DNA of 64,000 nucleotides, from contig OX638377.1 of NCBI GenBank assembly GCA_951813615.1, forward strand, positions 2,914,001 through 2,978,000. Reading direction: 5' to 3'. The notes under the pieces were generated by a model. It searched no databases. It was given only the letters and a program-made list of their open reading frames with translations, and was not told where the DNA came from. Positions within the stretch are counted from its first letter, which is position 1. Every line of letters starts with the position of its first letter. This stretch comes from an uncultured Latescibacterota bacterium (GTDB lineage Bacteria; Latescibacterota; UBA2968; UBA8231). Of this stretch, positions 40,564 to 48,503 are shown piece after piece. Position numbers and translations under genes: made by a program.

Positions 40564-42450
40564 ATGAGCGACCTATTTCGTTCGTTGCCCTGGGCTCTCT
40601 TTCTGTGGCTTGGCTTCGCGCTCGGAGAAGCTTCCGGGTTAGTCATTTACCGCTTCGGCGGTGAAGCGCTAGAGCCGCCGCCCGAAGTAGACCACGAAGG
40701 GGTGGAATTTATCCAGCTGAGCTGGATCGATCTCGATCCTTCCCTAGGCGGAGAGACGGTCGAACTAGATATAGACGCCACTGCCATTCGGGCTCTAAAA
40801 CGAGATCCTACTTTCAATATCGCCCCCGGGATTGAGGAAAAGGGGGGAAGCCACGTCAGACCCAACGTCAATGGACAGGTCTGGGATGGGGACGAGAGCA
40901 CTGTCTGGTTGGCAGACAGGTATCTGTGTGCCGAATTCGAGGCCTATAATCTCCTCTGTATTGACGATTTCGGCACCCCGGGCACGGCTAATATTTTTTT
41001 AGGCGGTCGCTACCTCGTCGACCGGATTCGGATGAAATCCGGGTTGGACGACCCAGGTAAAATTGTGGGATCCCTCCGTGTTTTCATGTCCCCGCTTCTT
41101 CCCACCATGAGGATTACTTTCAATCCTCCGCCCTTTGCCCCCTGGATCGTCGAGGTACGCGACAATCGAGAACAAATCCTCGACATCCCCATCCCACCGC
41201 ACGAGCAAGTGGAATTCGTACAGGTGACGGTCGGCGAACACAACGAGGACTGGGAAGTCCACGAGATAGAAATCTACGCCAAAGGCTTTGTCGAACAAGC
41301 GACGTACATCTCGAACATTCTCGATTTTGGTCAGCCGATGGCTTGGGGCGACCTGCGCTGGTCCGGACGACAAGACCCCAAAGCCCGCGTCCTCATCCAA
41401 TCCCGATCCGGACAAGACGACGACCCCAACCTGTTCTGGCGTTTCACCGGACGAGGCGACGAAAAAATACCCGTCAGCCGAACGACCTACGCCAAGTTAG
41501 CTAGGGCCGAAAAAGCTGGTATCGGTTACGATCACGCTAACTGGACGTTCTGGTCGTCCCCCTATGCCTTTGCCGACAGCAGTGGCACCCCCATCGTGTC
41601 GCTGAGTCCAAGACGCTATCTCCAACTCAAGGTTGACATTCTCCCCCAAGACGACGACAGCGGACAGGTGGACTTTCTCGAAGTGCGCGCTTCCCCACCG
41701 GTGGCCACACAGTTGGTCGGCGAGATCTGGCCGGTCGAGGCAACGGTGGGACAGCCGCAGCAGTTTACTTACGTAATGCGACCCGCCCTTGGGGTGGACA
41801 GTGGCGGGTTTGACCGGTTAGAGGTGACCACCGCGGCGCGGCTGGGTTCCGTAACCCAAGTGCGCATCGGCGATGAGCCGGTAGATTATGCGGTGGAAGC
41901 GGCTGAGCTGCACCAGGTGGTCGTGAGCATTCCGCGGCTGACGGCTCAGGATTCGGGTGCTTTGGTCGAGGTGGTCTTCGAGGCAGAGGTGTTGCGCTAT
42001 GGCTCGACTTTTTCAATGCGGGTGTGGGACAGTGCCCTACCGTTGGAGGTGCCCCAAGGCGTGCAGGAGGGCGATGCTACCCCCGCCTATGAGGACAATC
42101 GGGTGTGGGTGGCCACCCGGGCGGAACATCAGGGAATATTGCAGATGAGCCGGAAGCCGGCGGTTTTGACGCCCAACGGGGATGAGCACAACGATGTAGT
42201 GGGATTGGGATACAGCTTGGTGGAGTTGACGAGTCCGTCCTGGGTGGTGGTAGCCGTGTGGGATTTGTCGGGTCGCCGGGTGCGTCAGGTGTATGAGGGT
42301 TTGGATGGGGTTGGTATCTATGAGCGGGTGTGGGATGGCCGGGACAAGTCGGGGCGGCTGGTGCCACCGGGGCTGTACCTATATCGCGTCTCCGTCGAGG
42401 CCGACCACCAAACGGTCGAGCAAGCCGGACTCTTGCACGTAGTATATTGA
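40564..42450 (+). CDS. Exported array protein A2, paralogue of A1
   Basis: A 628-aa paralogue with signal peptide MSDLFRSLPWALFLWLGFAL. The head (residues ~25-245) differs from A1 in the segment after VWDGDESTVWLADRYLCAEF, including a different hydrophobic/charged insert (MSPLLPTMRITFNPPPFAPW) and shifted cysteines, while the core from ILDFGQPMAWGDLRW onward is almost identical to A1 even in nucleotides over long runs. The tail has VLTPNGDEHNDVVGLGYSLV and ends LLHVVY. The pattern suggests recent duplication or gene conversion of the C-terminal two thirds. Confidence 0.8.
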   Translation: MSDLFRSLPWALFLWLGFALGEASGLVIYRFGGEALEPPPEVDHEGVEFIQLSWIDLDPSLGGETVELDIDATAIRALKRDPTFNIAPGIEEKGGSHVRPNVNGQVWDGDESTVWLADRYLCAEFEAYNLLCIDDFGTPGTANIFLGGRYLVDRIRMKSGLDDPGKIVGSLRVFMSPLLPTMRITFNPPPFAPWIVEVRDNREQILDIPIPPHEQVEFVQVTVGEHNEDWEVHEIEIYAKGFVEQATYISNILDFGQPMAWGDLRWSGRQDPKARVLIQSRSGQDDDPNLFWRFTGRGDEKIPVSRTTYAKLARAEKAGIGYDHANWTFWSSPYAFADSSGTPIVSLSPRRYLQLKVDILPQDDDSGQVDFLEVRASPPVATQLVGEIWPVEATVGQPQQFTYVMRPALGVDSGGFDRLEVTTAARLGSVTQVRIGDEPVDYAVEAAELHQVVVSIPRLTAQDSGALVEVVFEAEVLRYGSTFSMRVWDSALPLEVPQGVQEGDATPAYEDNRVWVATRAEHQGILQMSRKPAVLTPNGDEHNDVVGLGYSLVELTSPSWVVVAVWDLSGRRVRQVYEGLDGVGIYERVWDGRDKSGRLVPPGLYLYRVSVEADHQTVEQAGLLHVVY

Positions 42451-42488
42451 ACAATTTTTCGTTTGCCGTTGATAGTCCGCGAAAAGTA

Positions 42489-42524
42489 AACTTTCGCCAT
42501 CTGAGCTGATATTCGTATCTATAA
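42489..42524 (+). promoter_or_regulatory. Recurrent upstream element (array copy 3)
   Basis: TTTCGCCATCTGAGCTGATA then TTCGTATCTATAAC, the closest match to the block before A2; the 140-base gaps before A2 and A3 are homologous throughout, including TTGTTTCTTCTATAGG-like sequence near the start codons. Confidence 0.5.
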
Positions 42525-42592
42525 CACAAGACACGTAGCGATGTAGGTAGAATTGTTTCTTCTATAGGCCCCTATTCCCCAAGGCCCATCTT

Positions 42593-44476
42593 ATGAGCGA
42601 CCTATTCCGTTCGTTGACCTGGGCTCTCTTCCTCTGGATTGGCTTCGCGACTGAAGAAGCTTCCGGGTTGGTCATCTACCGTTTCGGCGGTGAAGCGCTA
42701 GCGCCACCGCCTGAAGCGAGTGGCGAAGGGGTGGAATTTATCCCGCTAAGCTGGACCGATATAGAGGCCGACCACGGTGGGAAAGCCACTGAGGTGGGCT
42801 TGGATAGCGCCAGTATCTGGCCTCTGAAACGCAATCCGGACTTCAATATCGCACCTAGCATCGGAGAGAGAGGAGGGGCACATTTAAGGCCCAATATAAA
42901 TGGAGAGGTATGGGATGGGGACACGGGTGCCTTCTGGCTGGCAGAAAAATATCTATGCGCCCAATTTCGCAGTCGCGGATCCTGTACCGACGACTTCGGC
43001 CGCCAAGGCACAGCTAATATTTTTTTAGGCAGTCGTTATCGCATTGATCGGATTCGGATTATATCTGGGTTGACCGATCCGAGCAGAACTGTGCGAACCT
43101 TCCGCGTCCACATTGGGCCACTGCCCGTGGGCATCTCTTTTAGTCTTACTCCCGAGCCATTGTCGCCTTGGATCGTCGAGGTGCGTGACAACCGAGAGCA
43201 GATCTTGGATGTACCCATTCTAGCCCACGAGGATGTGGAATTTGTGCAGGTGACGGTCGGCGAACACGGCGAGGACTGGGAAGTGAACGAGATAGAAATC
43301 TACGCCAAAGGCTTTGCCGAACAAGCAACTTATATATCCAATATTCTCGATTTTGGCCAGCCCATGGCCTGGGGCGACCTGCGCTGGTCAGGACGACAAG
43401 ACCCCAAAGCCCAAGTGCTCATCCAGTCTCGATCCGGCCAAGACGACGACCCCGACCTGTTCTGGCGTTTCACCGGACGAGGCGATGAAAAAATAGCCGT
43501 CAGCCGAACCGACTACACCAAGCTAGCTGTGGGCGAAAAAGCCGGTATCGGCTACGATCAAGCCAACTGGACCTTCTGGTCGGCCCCCTATGCCTTTGCC
43601 GACAGCAGTGGCACCCCCATCGTGTCGCTGAGTCCACGACGCTACCTACAACTCAAAGTCGATTTTCTGCCCCAAGACGACGATGGCGGACAGGTGGACT
43701 TTCTCGAAGTGCGCGCTTCCTCACCGGTAGCCACGCAGCTAGTCGGTGAGGTCTGGCCAGTTGAGGTAAAAGTGGGACAGCCGCAGCAGTTCACCTACGT
43801 GATGCGCCCAACCATTGGAGTAGACAGTGGCGGCTTTGACCGGTTGGAGGTGGCCACCGTGGCGCGGCTAGGACCCGTAACCCAAGTGCGCATCGGCGAT
43901 GAGCCGGTAGAGTATGCAGTGGAAGCGGCCGAGCCACACCGAATGGTCGTGAGTATCCCGCGACTGACCGCCCAGGATTCGGGTGCTTTGGTCGAGGTGG
44001 TCTTTGAGGCGGAAGTGCTGCGCTATGGCTCGACTTTTTCAATGCGAGTGTGGGACAGTGCCCTACCGTTGGAGGTGCCCCAGAGCGTGCAGGAGGGCGA
44101 TGCTACCCCCGCCTATGAGGACAATCGAGTGTGGGTGGCCACCCGAGCGGAGCATCAAAACGTGTTGCAGATAGAGGCCGGACCAGCGGTTTTGACGCCC
44201 AACGGGGATGAGCACAACGATGTGGTGGGCTTGGGGTATAGCTTGGTAGAGTTGACGAGTCCGTCCTGGGTGGTAGTGGCGGTGTGGGATTTGTCGGGTC
44301 GTCGGATGCGTCGGGTATATGAGGGATTGGACGGCGTGGGAGTGTATGAGCGGTTGTGGGATGGTCGCGATGAGTCGGGACGGCTGGTGCCACCGGGGCT
44401 GTACCTATACCGCATCTCCGTCGAGACCGACCACCAAACGATCGAGGCCGTAAAACCACTACACATCGCCTATTAA
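42593..44476 (+). CDS. Exported array protein A3, paralogue of A1 and A2
   Basis: A 627-aa paralogue starting MSDLFRSLTWALFLWIGFAT. The head diverges most in residues ~45-190 (IEADHGGKATEVGLDSASIW and the VHIGPLPVGISFSLTPEPLS loop) and keeps GTANIFLGSRYRIDRIRIIS. The core matches its siblings, with ILDFGQPMAWGDLRW, VSRTDYTKLAVGEKAGIGYD and SPRRYLQLKVDFLPQDDDGG. The Ig-like tail runs VLTPNGDEHNDVVGLGYSLV to the end KPLHIAY. Followed by the convergent GT39-TPR gene. Confidence 0.8.
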   Translation: MSDLFRSLTWALFLWIGFATEEASGLVIYRFGGEALAPPPEASGEGVEFIPLSWTDIEADHGGKATEVGLDSASIWPLKRNPDFNIAPSIGERGGAHLRPNINGEVWDGDTGAFWLAEKYLCAQFRSRGSCTDDFGRQGTANIFLGSRYRIDRIRIISGLTDPSRTVRTFRVHIGPLPVGISFSLTPEPLSPWIVEVRDNREQILDVPILAHEDVEFVQVTVGEHGEDWEVNEIEIYAKGFAEQATYISNILDFGQPMAWGDLRWSGRQDPKAQVLIQSRSGQDDDPDLFWRFTGRGDEKIAVSRTDYTKLAVGEKAGIGYDQANWTFWSAPYAFADSSGTPIVSLSPRRYLQLKVDFLPQDDDGGQVDFLEVRASSPVATQLVGEVWPVEVKVGQPQQFTYVMRPTIGVDSGGFDRLEVATVARLGPVTQVRIGDEPVEYAVEAAEPHRMVVSIPRLTAQDSGALVEVVFEAEVLRYGSTFSMRVWDSALPLEVPQSVQEGDATPAYEDNRVWVATRAEHQNVLQIEAGPAVLTPNGDEHNDVVGLGYSLVELTSPSWVVVAVWDLSGRRMRRVYEGLDGVGVYERLWDGRDESGRLVPPGLYLYRISVETDHQTIEAVKPLHIAY

Positions 44477-44538
44477 AGTGCCTCAATATTTCCGGCACCG
44501 TTGTAGTCATGTACCTCTAAGCCAGGATTCTAAAACCT

Positions 44539-46563
44539 CTATGGAGATGTCCCCTCCCGGTGTAGCCGCTCGGCGGTTTTGAAGGCGGTCTGAGCCAATT
44601 CTCGTCGCCCGGTGCGCATATAGAGTACGCCCAGATTGTAGTGGGCTATAGCCACATCAGGTTCGAGTTTCAGAGCTCGGCGCAGCGCCTCTTCGGCAAG
44701 GAAATGCTCGCCGCGCTGCAGGTACAAAGCTCCAAGATTGCGGTGGGCAGCGGCAAATTCTGGATCTATGTCCACAGTCTGCCGCAAGTGCCGGATCTGC
44801 TCGTCCTGATACCCTAACTGGTGGCAGGCGTTAGCCAAGGCGTAGAACCCTTCGGCTCGTTGCTCCGCTTCTACAGCCGTAGTGAAAGAGTCATAAGCCC
44901 GCAGATAGTCCCGCTGGTCCAAGTGGAGGTAGCCCAGATAGTAGTGGCCTTCGTATTGAATGGCTGGTCGGGGATCGTTGGCAAGCGTCTCAAGCAAGAG
45001 AGCTTTGGCTTCATCGAAGCGCTGCTCCCCGCGGAGGAGATTGCCCAGATTGAGCCGGGACCGGGTGTGATCAGAGGCCAGAGCGAGGGCTCGGCGATAA
45101 GCCGTTTCAGCTTCGCGAGGCCGCCTCTCTGCTTCGTAGACCGCACCCAGACTGCTGTAGACATCTACGTCGTCGGGATCGGTCTGAAGCGCTTGCAAAT
45201 AGGCCTTCTCGGCGCGGTCATATGCTTGGTTACGCATGTGAACCTGTCCTTGGAGCCAAGCAGAGCGCAGGTGATCCACCTGTGCGGGGTCAATTCCGGT
45301 GTGACCCAGTGCAAAAGCAGCACCCAGAGCCAGCGCCAAGATAGCACTGCGCCGCCACTGGTGCCCCTTTAGACTTAGGGCACCTTGGCGGACGGCTTCG
45401 GCAGCGAAAAGCATCAGAAAAGGCACCACGGGAAGCCGATAGCGAGCGCACACTGTGAAAAGCAGGCCCGAGACCAAATAGGATAGTCCGAAACCGTAGA
45501 GCAAACCGTATTGACGCCATCGGTGCCAATTCCATACCAACCCCACTAGCGCCAGAGGCGCGACAACGCCAAAGCCGAAGACATTCAGGTAACTCAGGAG
45601 GGAATGCGCCTCGTAAAAGTGGATGTCAACGCTCACGGGGATTTCAAAGGCGTGCCAGAACAGTCTGAATTTGCGGTAGAGCAAGTGGAGGTAGGAAAGC
45701 GGTTGATCGACAATGAAGTCGAGTCCCTCGCTCAGATAGAACCGGCCTCTGTCGGCTGGCAAAGCGGCCATATCGGCCTCATAGGGCAGTATTTCGAGAC
45801 GTTGCCAGTCTATTCCCTGGCGTGCATACGGGGTGCCGTCGGCCGCGGGGTTGTTGCCCATGTAAAAGCTCCAGGCACCTTGGAATGGGAGCGGTGTGCC
45901 TTGGACGAGATAGTTATGGACTAGGAAGGGGGTCAGCACAGCACAGAGTCCCAAGCAGAAAGGCACCAGTAATCGGGTTCGAGTCCGGTGACAGAGCCAC
46001 CAGAGGGCCACCGGCACTAGCAACAGGGTATTGCTGCGCGTCTCAATCAGCAGGCCCAGTAGCGCTCCAGCACCAGCGGCCGACCAATAGCTAGAGCGAT
46101 CGACGCAACGCACCAGTTGGAGCACCAAAAGCAGTTCGATAAAGATGGTCAGAGTGGTGGCCAGCAGTTCGCCGTTGTAGAGGATAAAGGGCCAGTACCC
46201 AACCGCTATCAAGCCAGTTAGCAAAGGGGTCGGAGCGGGAAAAAAGCGACGGCCAATAGCGTAGAGTAGGACGCAGGATAAAGCCCCGAGGACGGCTTGG
46301 AACAGGCGCGTGGCCACGAGTTCGGCTCCGCCCAGTTTGAGCAGGGCCAACAGCGCGGGATAGAGCGGACCGTGGACGTAGGTGCCGTGAGTGGCAAGCC
46401 ACCCGTCGCCTTCGATCAGGGCTTGAGCTAGATAATCGTACTCTTCAGCATCGAGAATCAGGGTGTGAAAGTAGAGTGTATCGCGGATTTCTACTAGGTA
46501 GGCCAGGCGCAGAATCAGGGCCAAGAGGAAAAGTGCGACGACATGGCGATTATTTGCGAACAT
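44539..46563 (-). CDS. GT39-type membrane glycosyltransferase with C-terminal TPRs
   Basis: A 674-aa protein from the ATG at 46563, which begins just before the first membrane segment (MFANNRHVVALFLLALILRL). The N-terminal ~430 residues contain about ten membrane spans and the acidic loop LILDAEEYDYLAQALIEGDG typical of PMT/ArnT-like (GT39/GT83) transferases that use lipid-linked sugars. From about residue 450 there are five or six TPRs (AYLQALQTDPDDVDVYSSLG, AAHRNLGALYLQRGEHFLAE, IAHYNLGVLYMRTGRRELAQ), presumably periplasmic. Could glycosylate exported proteins of the locus; the longer in-frame start at 46686 is unlikely. Confidence 0.82.
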   Translation of the reverse strand: MFANNRHVVALFLLALILRLAYLVEIRDTLYFHTLILDAEEYDYLAQALIEGDGWLATHGTYVHGPLYPALLALLKLGGAELVATRLFQAVLGALSCVLLYAIGRRFFPAPTPLLTGLIAVGYWPFILYNGELLATTLTIFIELLLVLQLVRCVDRSSYWSAAGAGALLGLLIETRSNTLLLVPVALWWLCHRTRTRLLVPFCLGLCAVLTPFLVHNYLVQGTPLPFQGAWSFYMGNNPAADGTPYARQGIDWQRLEILPYEADMAALPADRGRFYLSEGLDFIVDQPLSYLHLLYRKFRLFWHAFEIPVSVDIHFYEAHSLLSYLNVFGFGVVAPLALVGLVWNWHRWRQYGLLYGFGLSYLVSGLLFTVCARYRLPVVPFLMLFAAEAVRQGALSLKGHQWRRSAILALALGAAFALGHTGIDPAQVDHLRSAWLQGQVHMRNQAYDRAEKAYLQALQTDPDDVDVYSSLGAVYEAERRPREAETAYRRALALASDHTRSRLNLGNLLRGEQRFDEAKALLLETLANDPRPAIQYEGHYYLGYLHLDQRDYLRAYDSFTTAVEAEQRAEGFYALANACHQLGYQDEQIRHLRQTVDIDPEFAAAHRNLGALYLQRGEHFLAEEALRRALKLEPDVAIAHYNLGVLYMRTGRRELAQTAFKTAERLHREGTSP

Positions 46564-46644
46564 AGACAAGACGCAGGCAGTGAGTGCCTGTTTCTCGACA
46601 GTAGCGAAAAAGTTGGCTTTATTGGGGTATTGTAGGCTGTAAAT

Positions 46645-46680
46645 TTCGTCTCTGAGCCAATGTTTAATATGTGTCTCTAG
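46645..46680 (+). promoter_or_regulatory. Recurrent upstream element (before PPIase gene)
   Basis: TTTCGTCTCTGAGCCAATGT followed by TTAATATGTGTCTCTA resembles the blocks before A1-A3. It lies in the 135-base divergent gap between the two transcription units and 19 bases before the PPIase start codon. Confidence 0.4.
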
Positions 46681-46698
46681 AGGCATTGGAGGGAAATG

Positions 46699-48444
46699 AT
46701 GAAAGACCTAAGCCCCAAGGCAATAATACATCTTGTACCCGCCGCGACAAGATGGATAATCGGGATGGCGCTATTAACTGTTTTGGGAACTGGCTGTGCC
46801 AATCCGGAGGAAGAAGCCCTCCAGTCGGAGGCGAATCTCTCCACAGCTTCAGACTCGACCTCCCAGTGGAAACTGGAACTAGCTCGAGTGGGAGACCGAT
46901 CCATCACCGCTGGTCAGCTGCGAGCGTTCTACGGCAAAATCCCCAATTACCTCCAGAGCAACAGTGAAGGGCTGGAGAAGGAGCGCAACCATTTGCAGAC
47001 GCTCATCGATATGGAGCTGCTGCAGTTGGAGGCCGAGGAGCAAGGGATAGATCGTCTGCCGGCCTTCATCTACAAGATAGCCCAGTACAGGAAGGAAAAA
47101 CTCGTTGGCCTCTACCAGATCAAAAAGATCAAGGTGCGCGTCTCAGGACAGGAGGTCAGCGATTACTTTCGGGAATGGGAATTGGCACGCAAGGTCCGCT
47201 TTGCCCAAATCATCACCACCAGTGAAGACAGCGCTTGGTCAGCCCTGCGCGAGATTTCCTCGGGGCGAGATTTCGGAGAAGTGGCCGAGCAGTGGTCCAT
47301 CCACGAACCAACAATGGAGCAAGGAGGAGACACCGGTCGGTATGTTGGCAAGCTGGATATGCCACCCTATCTGCGTAAGTCCCTCTTCGCGCTTGAAGAA
47401 GGAGAAGTGAGCCAGCCCATAGACATAGGTGGTCATTTCGCCCTCTTCAAAGCCCTAGAGTCAATCGAAACCGAGCTAGACGCCGAGCAATTCCAAAATA
47501 TCTACCGCCAACTCTTCATCGAGCGCACCGTCGGAGCGAGAGCTGCCCTGACCGATAGCCTCAAAGAGGCCCTCAAACTCGAAAGGGACCAGCGGGGGTT
47601 GGATGCCTTCTCAGCGGCAATGCACAGAGGGGCCACCTTCGAAGATGAAGAGGTGCGGGCCATTGTTCTCTACCGCTATGAAGGAGGAACAATCACGGCC
47701 GGAGATGTACTCGATGCCGCCAGTCAACTCAAATACAAAACGCTGGATCTGCGCAATAAAGAGGCAGTCATCGAGTACGCCGAAGGCACTTTGGTACCCG
47801 ATGCGCTCTTTGTCGAGGCCGCCCTGCGGGAGGGCTTAGATCGGGACAAGGAAGTGACGCAATGGCTGGCGAAGAAACGAGACCAGGAATTGGTCGTGCA
47901 GTTGCGCGTCCAAGTGTTGAAGGAACGCGTAAGCATTTCCGCAGAGGATATCCACCGGGAATACGAAGAAAATCCCGACCGCTACATGAAGCCCGACCAA
48001 ATCGAGATCCAGGAAATCCTCGTCGCCACCGAAGCGGAGGCCAAGGACTTGCTCGAACGCCTCCGGCGGGGTGCGTCCATGGGAAATTTGGCGCGCCAGT
48101 ACTCCAAACGCCCTCCAGAGCTGCGCGACGAGGAGGGCCGACGGCGTTTTACGGTTGCAGCCGCAGCAGTGTACGGACGCTTGGTAGCAGCGGCCCGAAA
48201 AGCCCCCGTGGGAGAATTGACCGGGCCGCTGCAGGTGCGCGAGGGGTACTCTATCTTCAAGGTATTGTCTCGCGAGCAGCAGCGGGCCTCCTTTGAAGAA
48301 GCCAAAAAGCGGGTGCGGGCCACAGTCAACTGGATCAAGAAGCAGCAAGTATTCGAGCAATTCTTGGCCGAACTACGGACTAAGTACGCGGCACAGGTCG
48401 AGATCCAAGAGGACAACCTGAAACGCGTTCTCACCAGCGGCTAG
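46699..48444 (+). CDS. Parvulin-type PPIase lipoprotein (SurA/PrsA-like, two PPIC-like regions)
   Basis: A 581-aa envelope protein; the second ATG (46699) has GGAGG at six bases and is preferred over 46696. The N-terminus has a hydrophobic stretch ending in lipobox-like LGTGC (Cys33). A SurA-like N-domain (ITAGQLRAFYGKIPNYLQSN) is followed by a parvulin-like region (RFAQIITTSEDSAWSALREI, GGDTGRYVGKLDMPPYLRKS) and a second one near residue 430 (IEIQEILVATEAEAKDLLER, RQYSKRPPE). Such proteins help fold outer-membrane and secreted proteins. It lies in the middle of the exported-protein locus, consistent with a dedicated chaperone. Confidence 0.85.
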   Translation: MKDLSPKAIIHLVPAATRWIIGMALLTVLGTGCANPEEEALQSEANLSTASDSTSQWKLELARVGDRSITAGQLRAFYGKIPNYLQSNSEGLEKERNHLQTLIDMELLQLEAEEQGIDRLPAFIYKIAQYRKEKLVGLYQIKKIKVRVSGQEVSDYFREWELARKVRFAQIITTSEDSAWSALREISSGRDFGEVAEQWSIHEPTMEQGGDTGRYVGKLDMPPYLRKSLFALEEGEVSQPIDIGGHFALFKALESIETELDAEQFQNIYRQLFIERTVGARAALTDSLKEALKLERDQRGLDAFSAAMHRGATFEDEEVRAIVLYRYEGGTITAGDVLDAASQLKYKTLDLRNKEAVIEYAEGTLVPDALFVEAALREGLDRDKEVTQWLAKKRDQELVVQLRVQVLKERVSISAEDIHREYEENPDRYMKPDQIEIQEILVATEAEAKDLLERLRRGASMGNLARQYSKRPPELRDEEGRRRFTVAAAAVYGRLVAAARKAPVGELTGPLQVREGYSIFKVLSREQQRASFEEAKKRVRATVNWIKKQQVFEQFLAELRTKYAAQVEIQEDNLKRVLTSG

Positions 48445-48503
48445 CTCGGAATCCTCCCGCAAGAGCGGATGATTAGTCCAGTCTAGGTGAGAAAAGGCAC
48501 CAA

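Noticed and set aside
38528..44476. Possibility that the three tandem array genes are an assembly artefact
   Set aside because: Heads and intergenic regions differ clearly while each frame is intact, so they are real separate copies.
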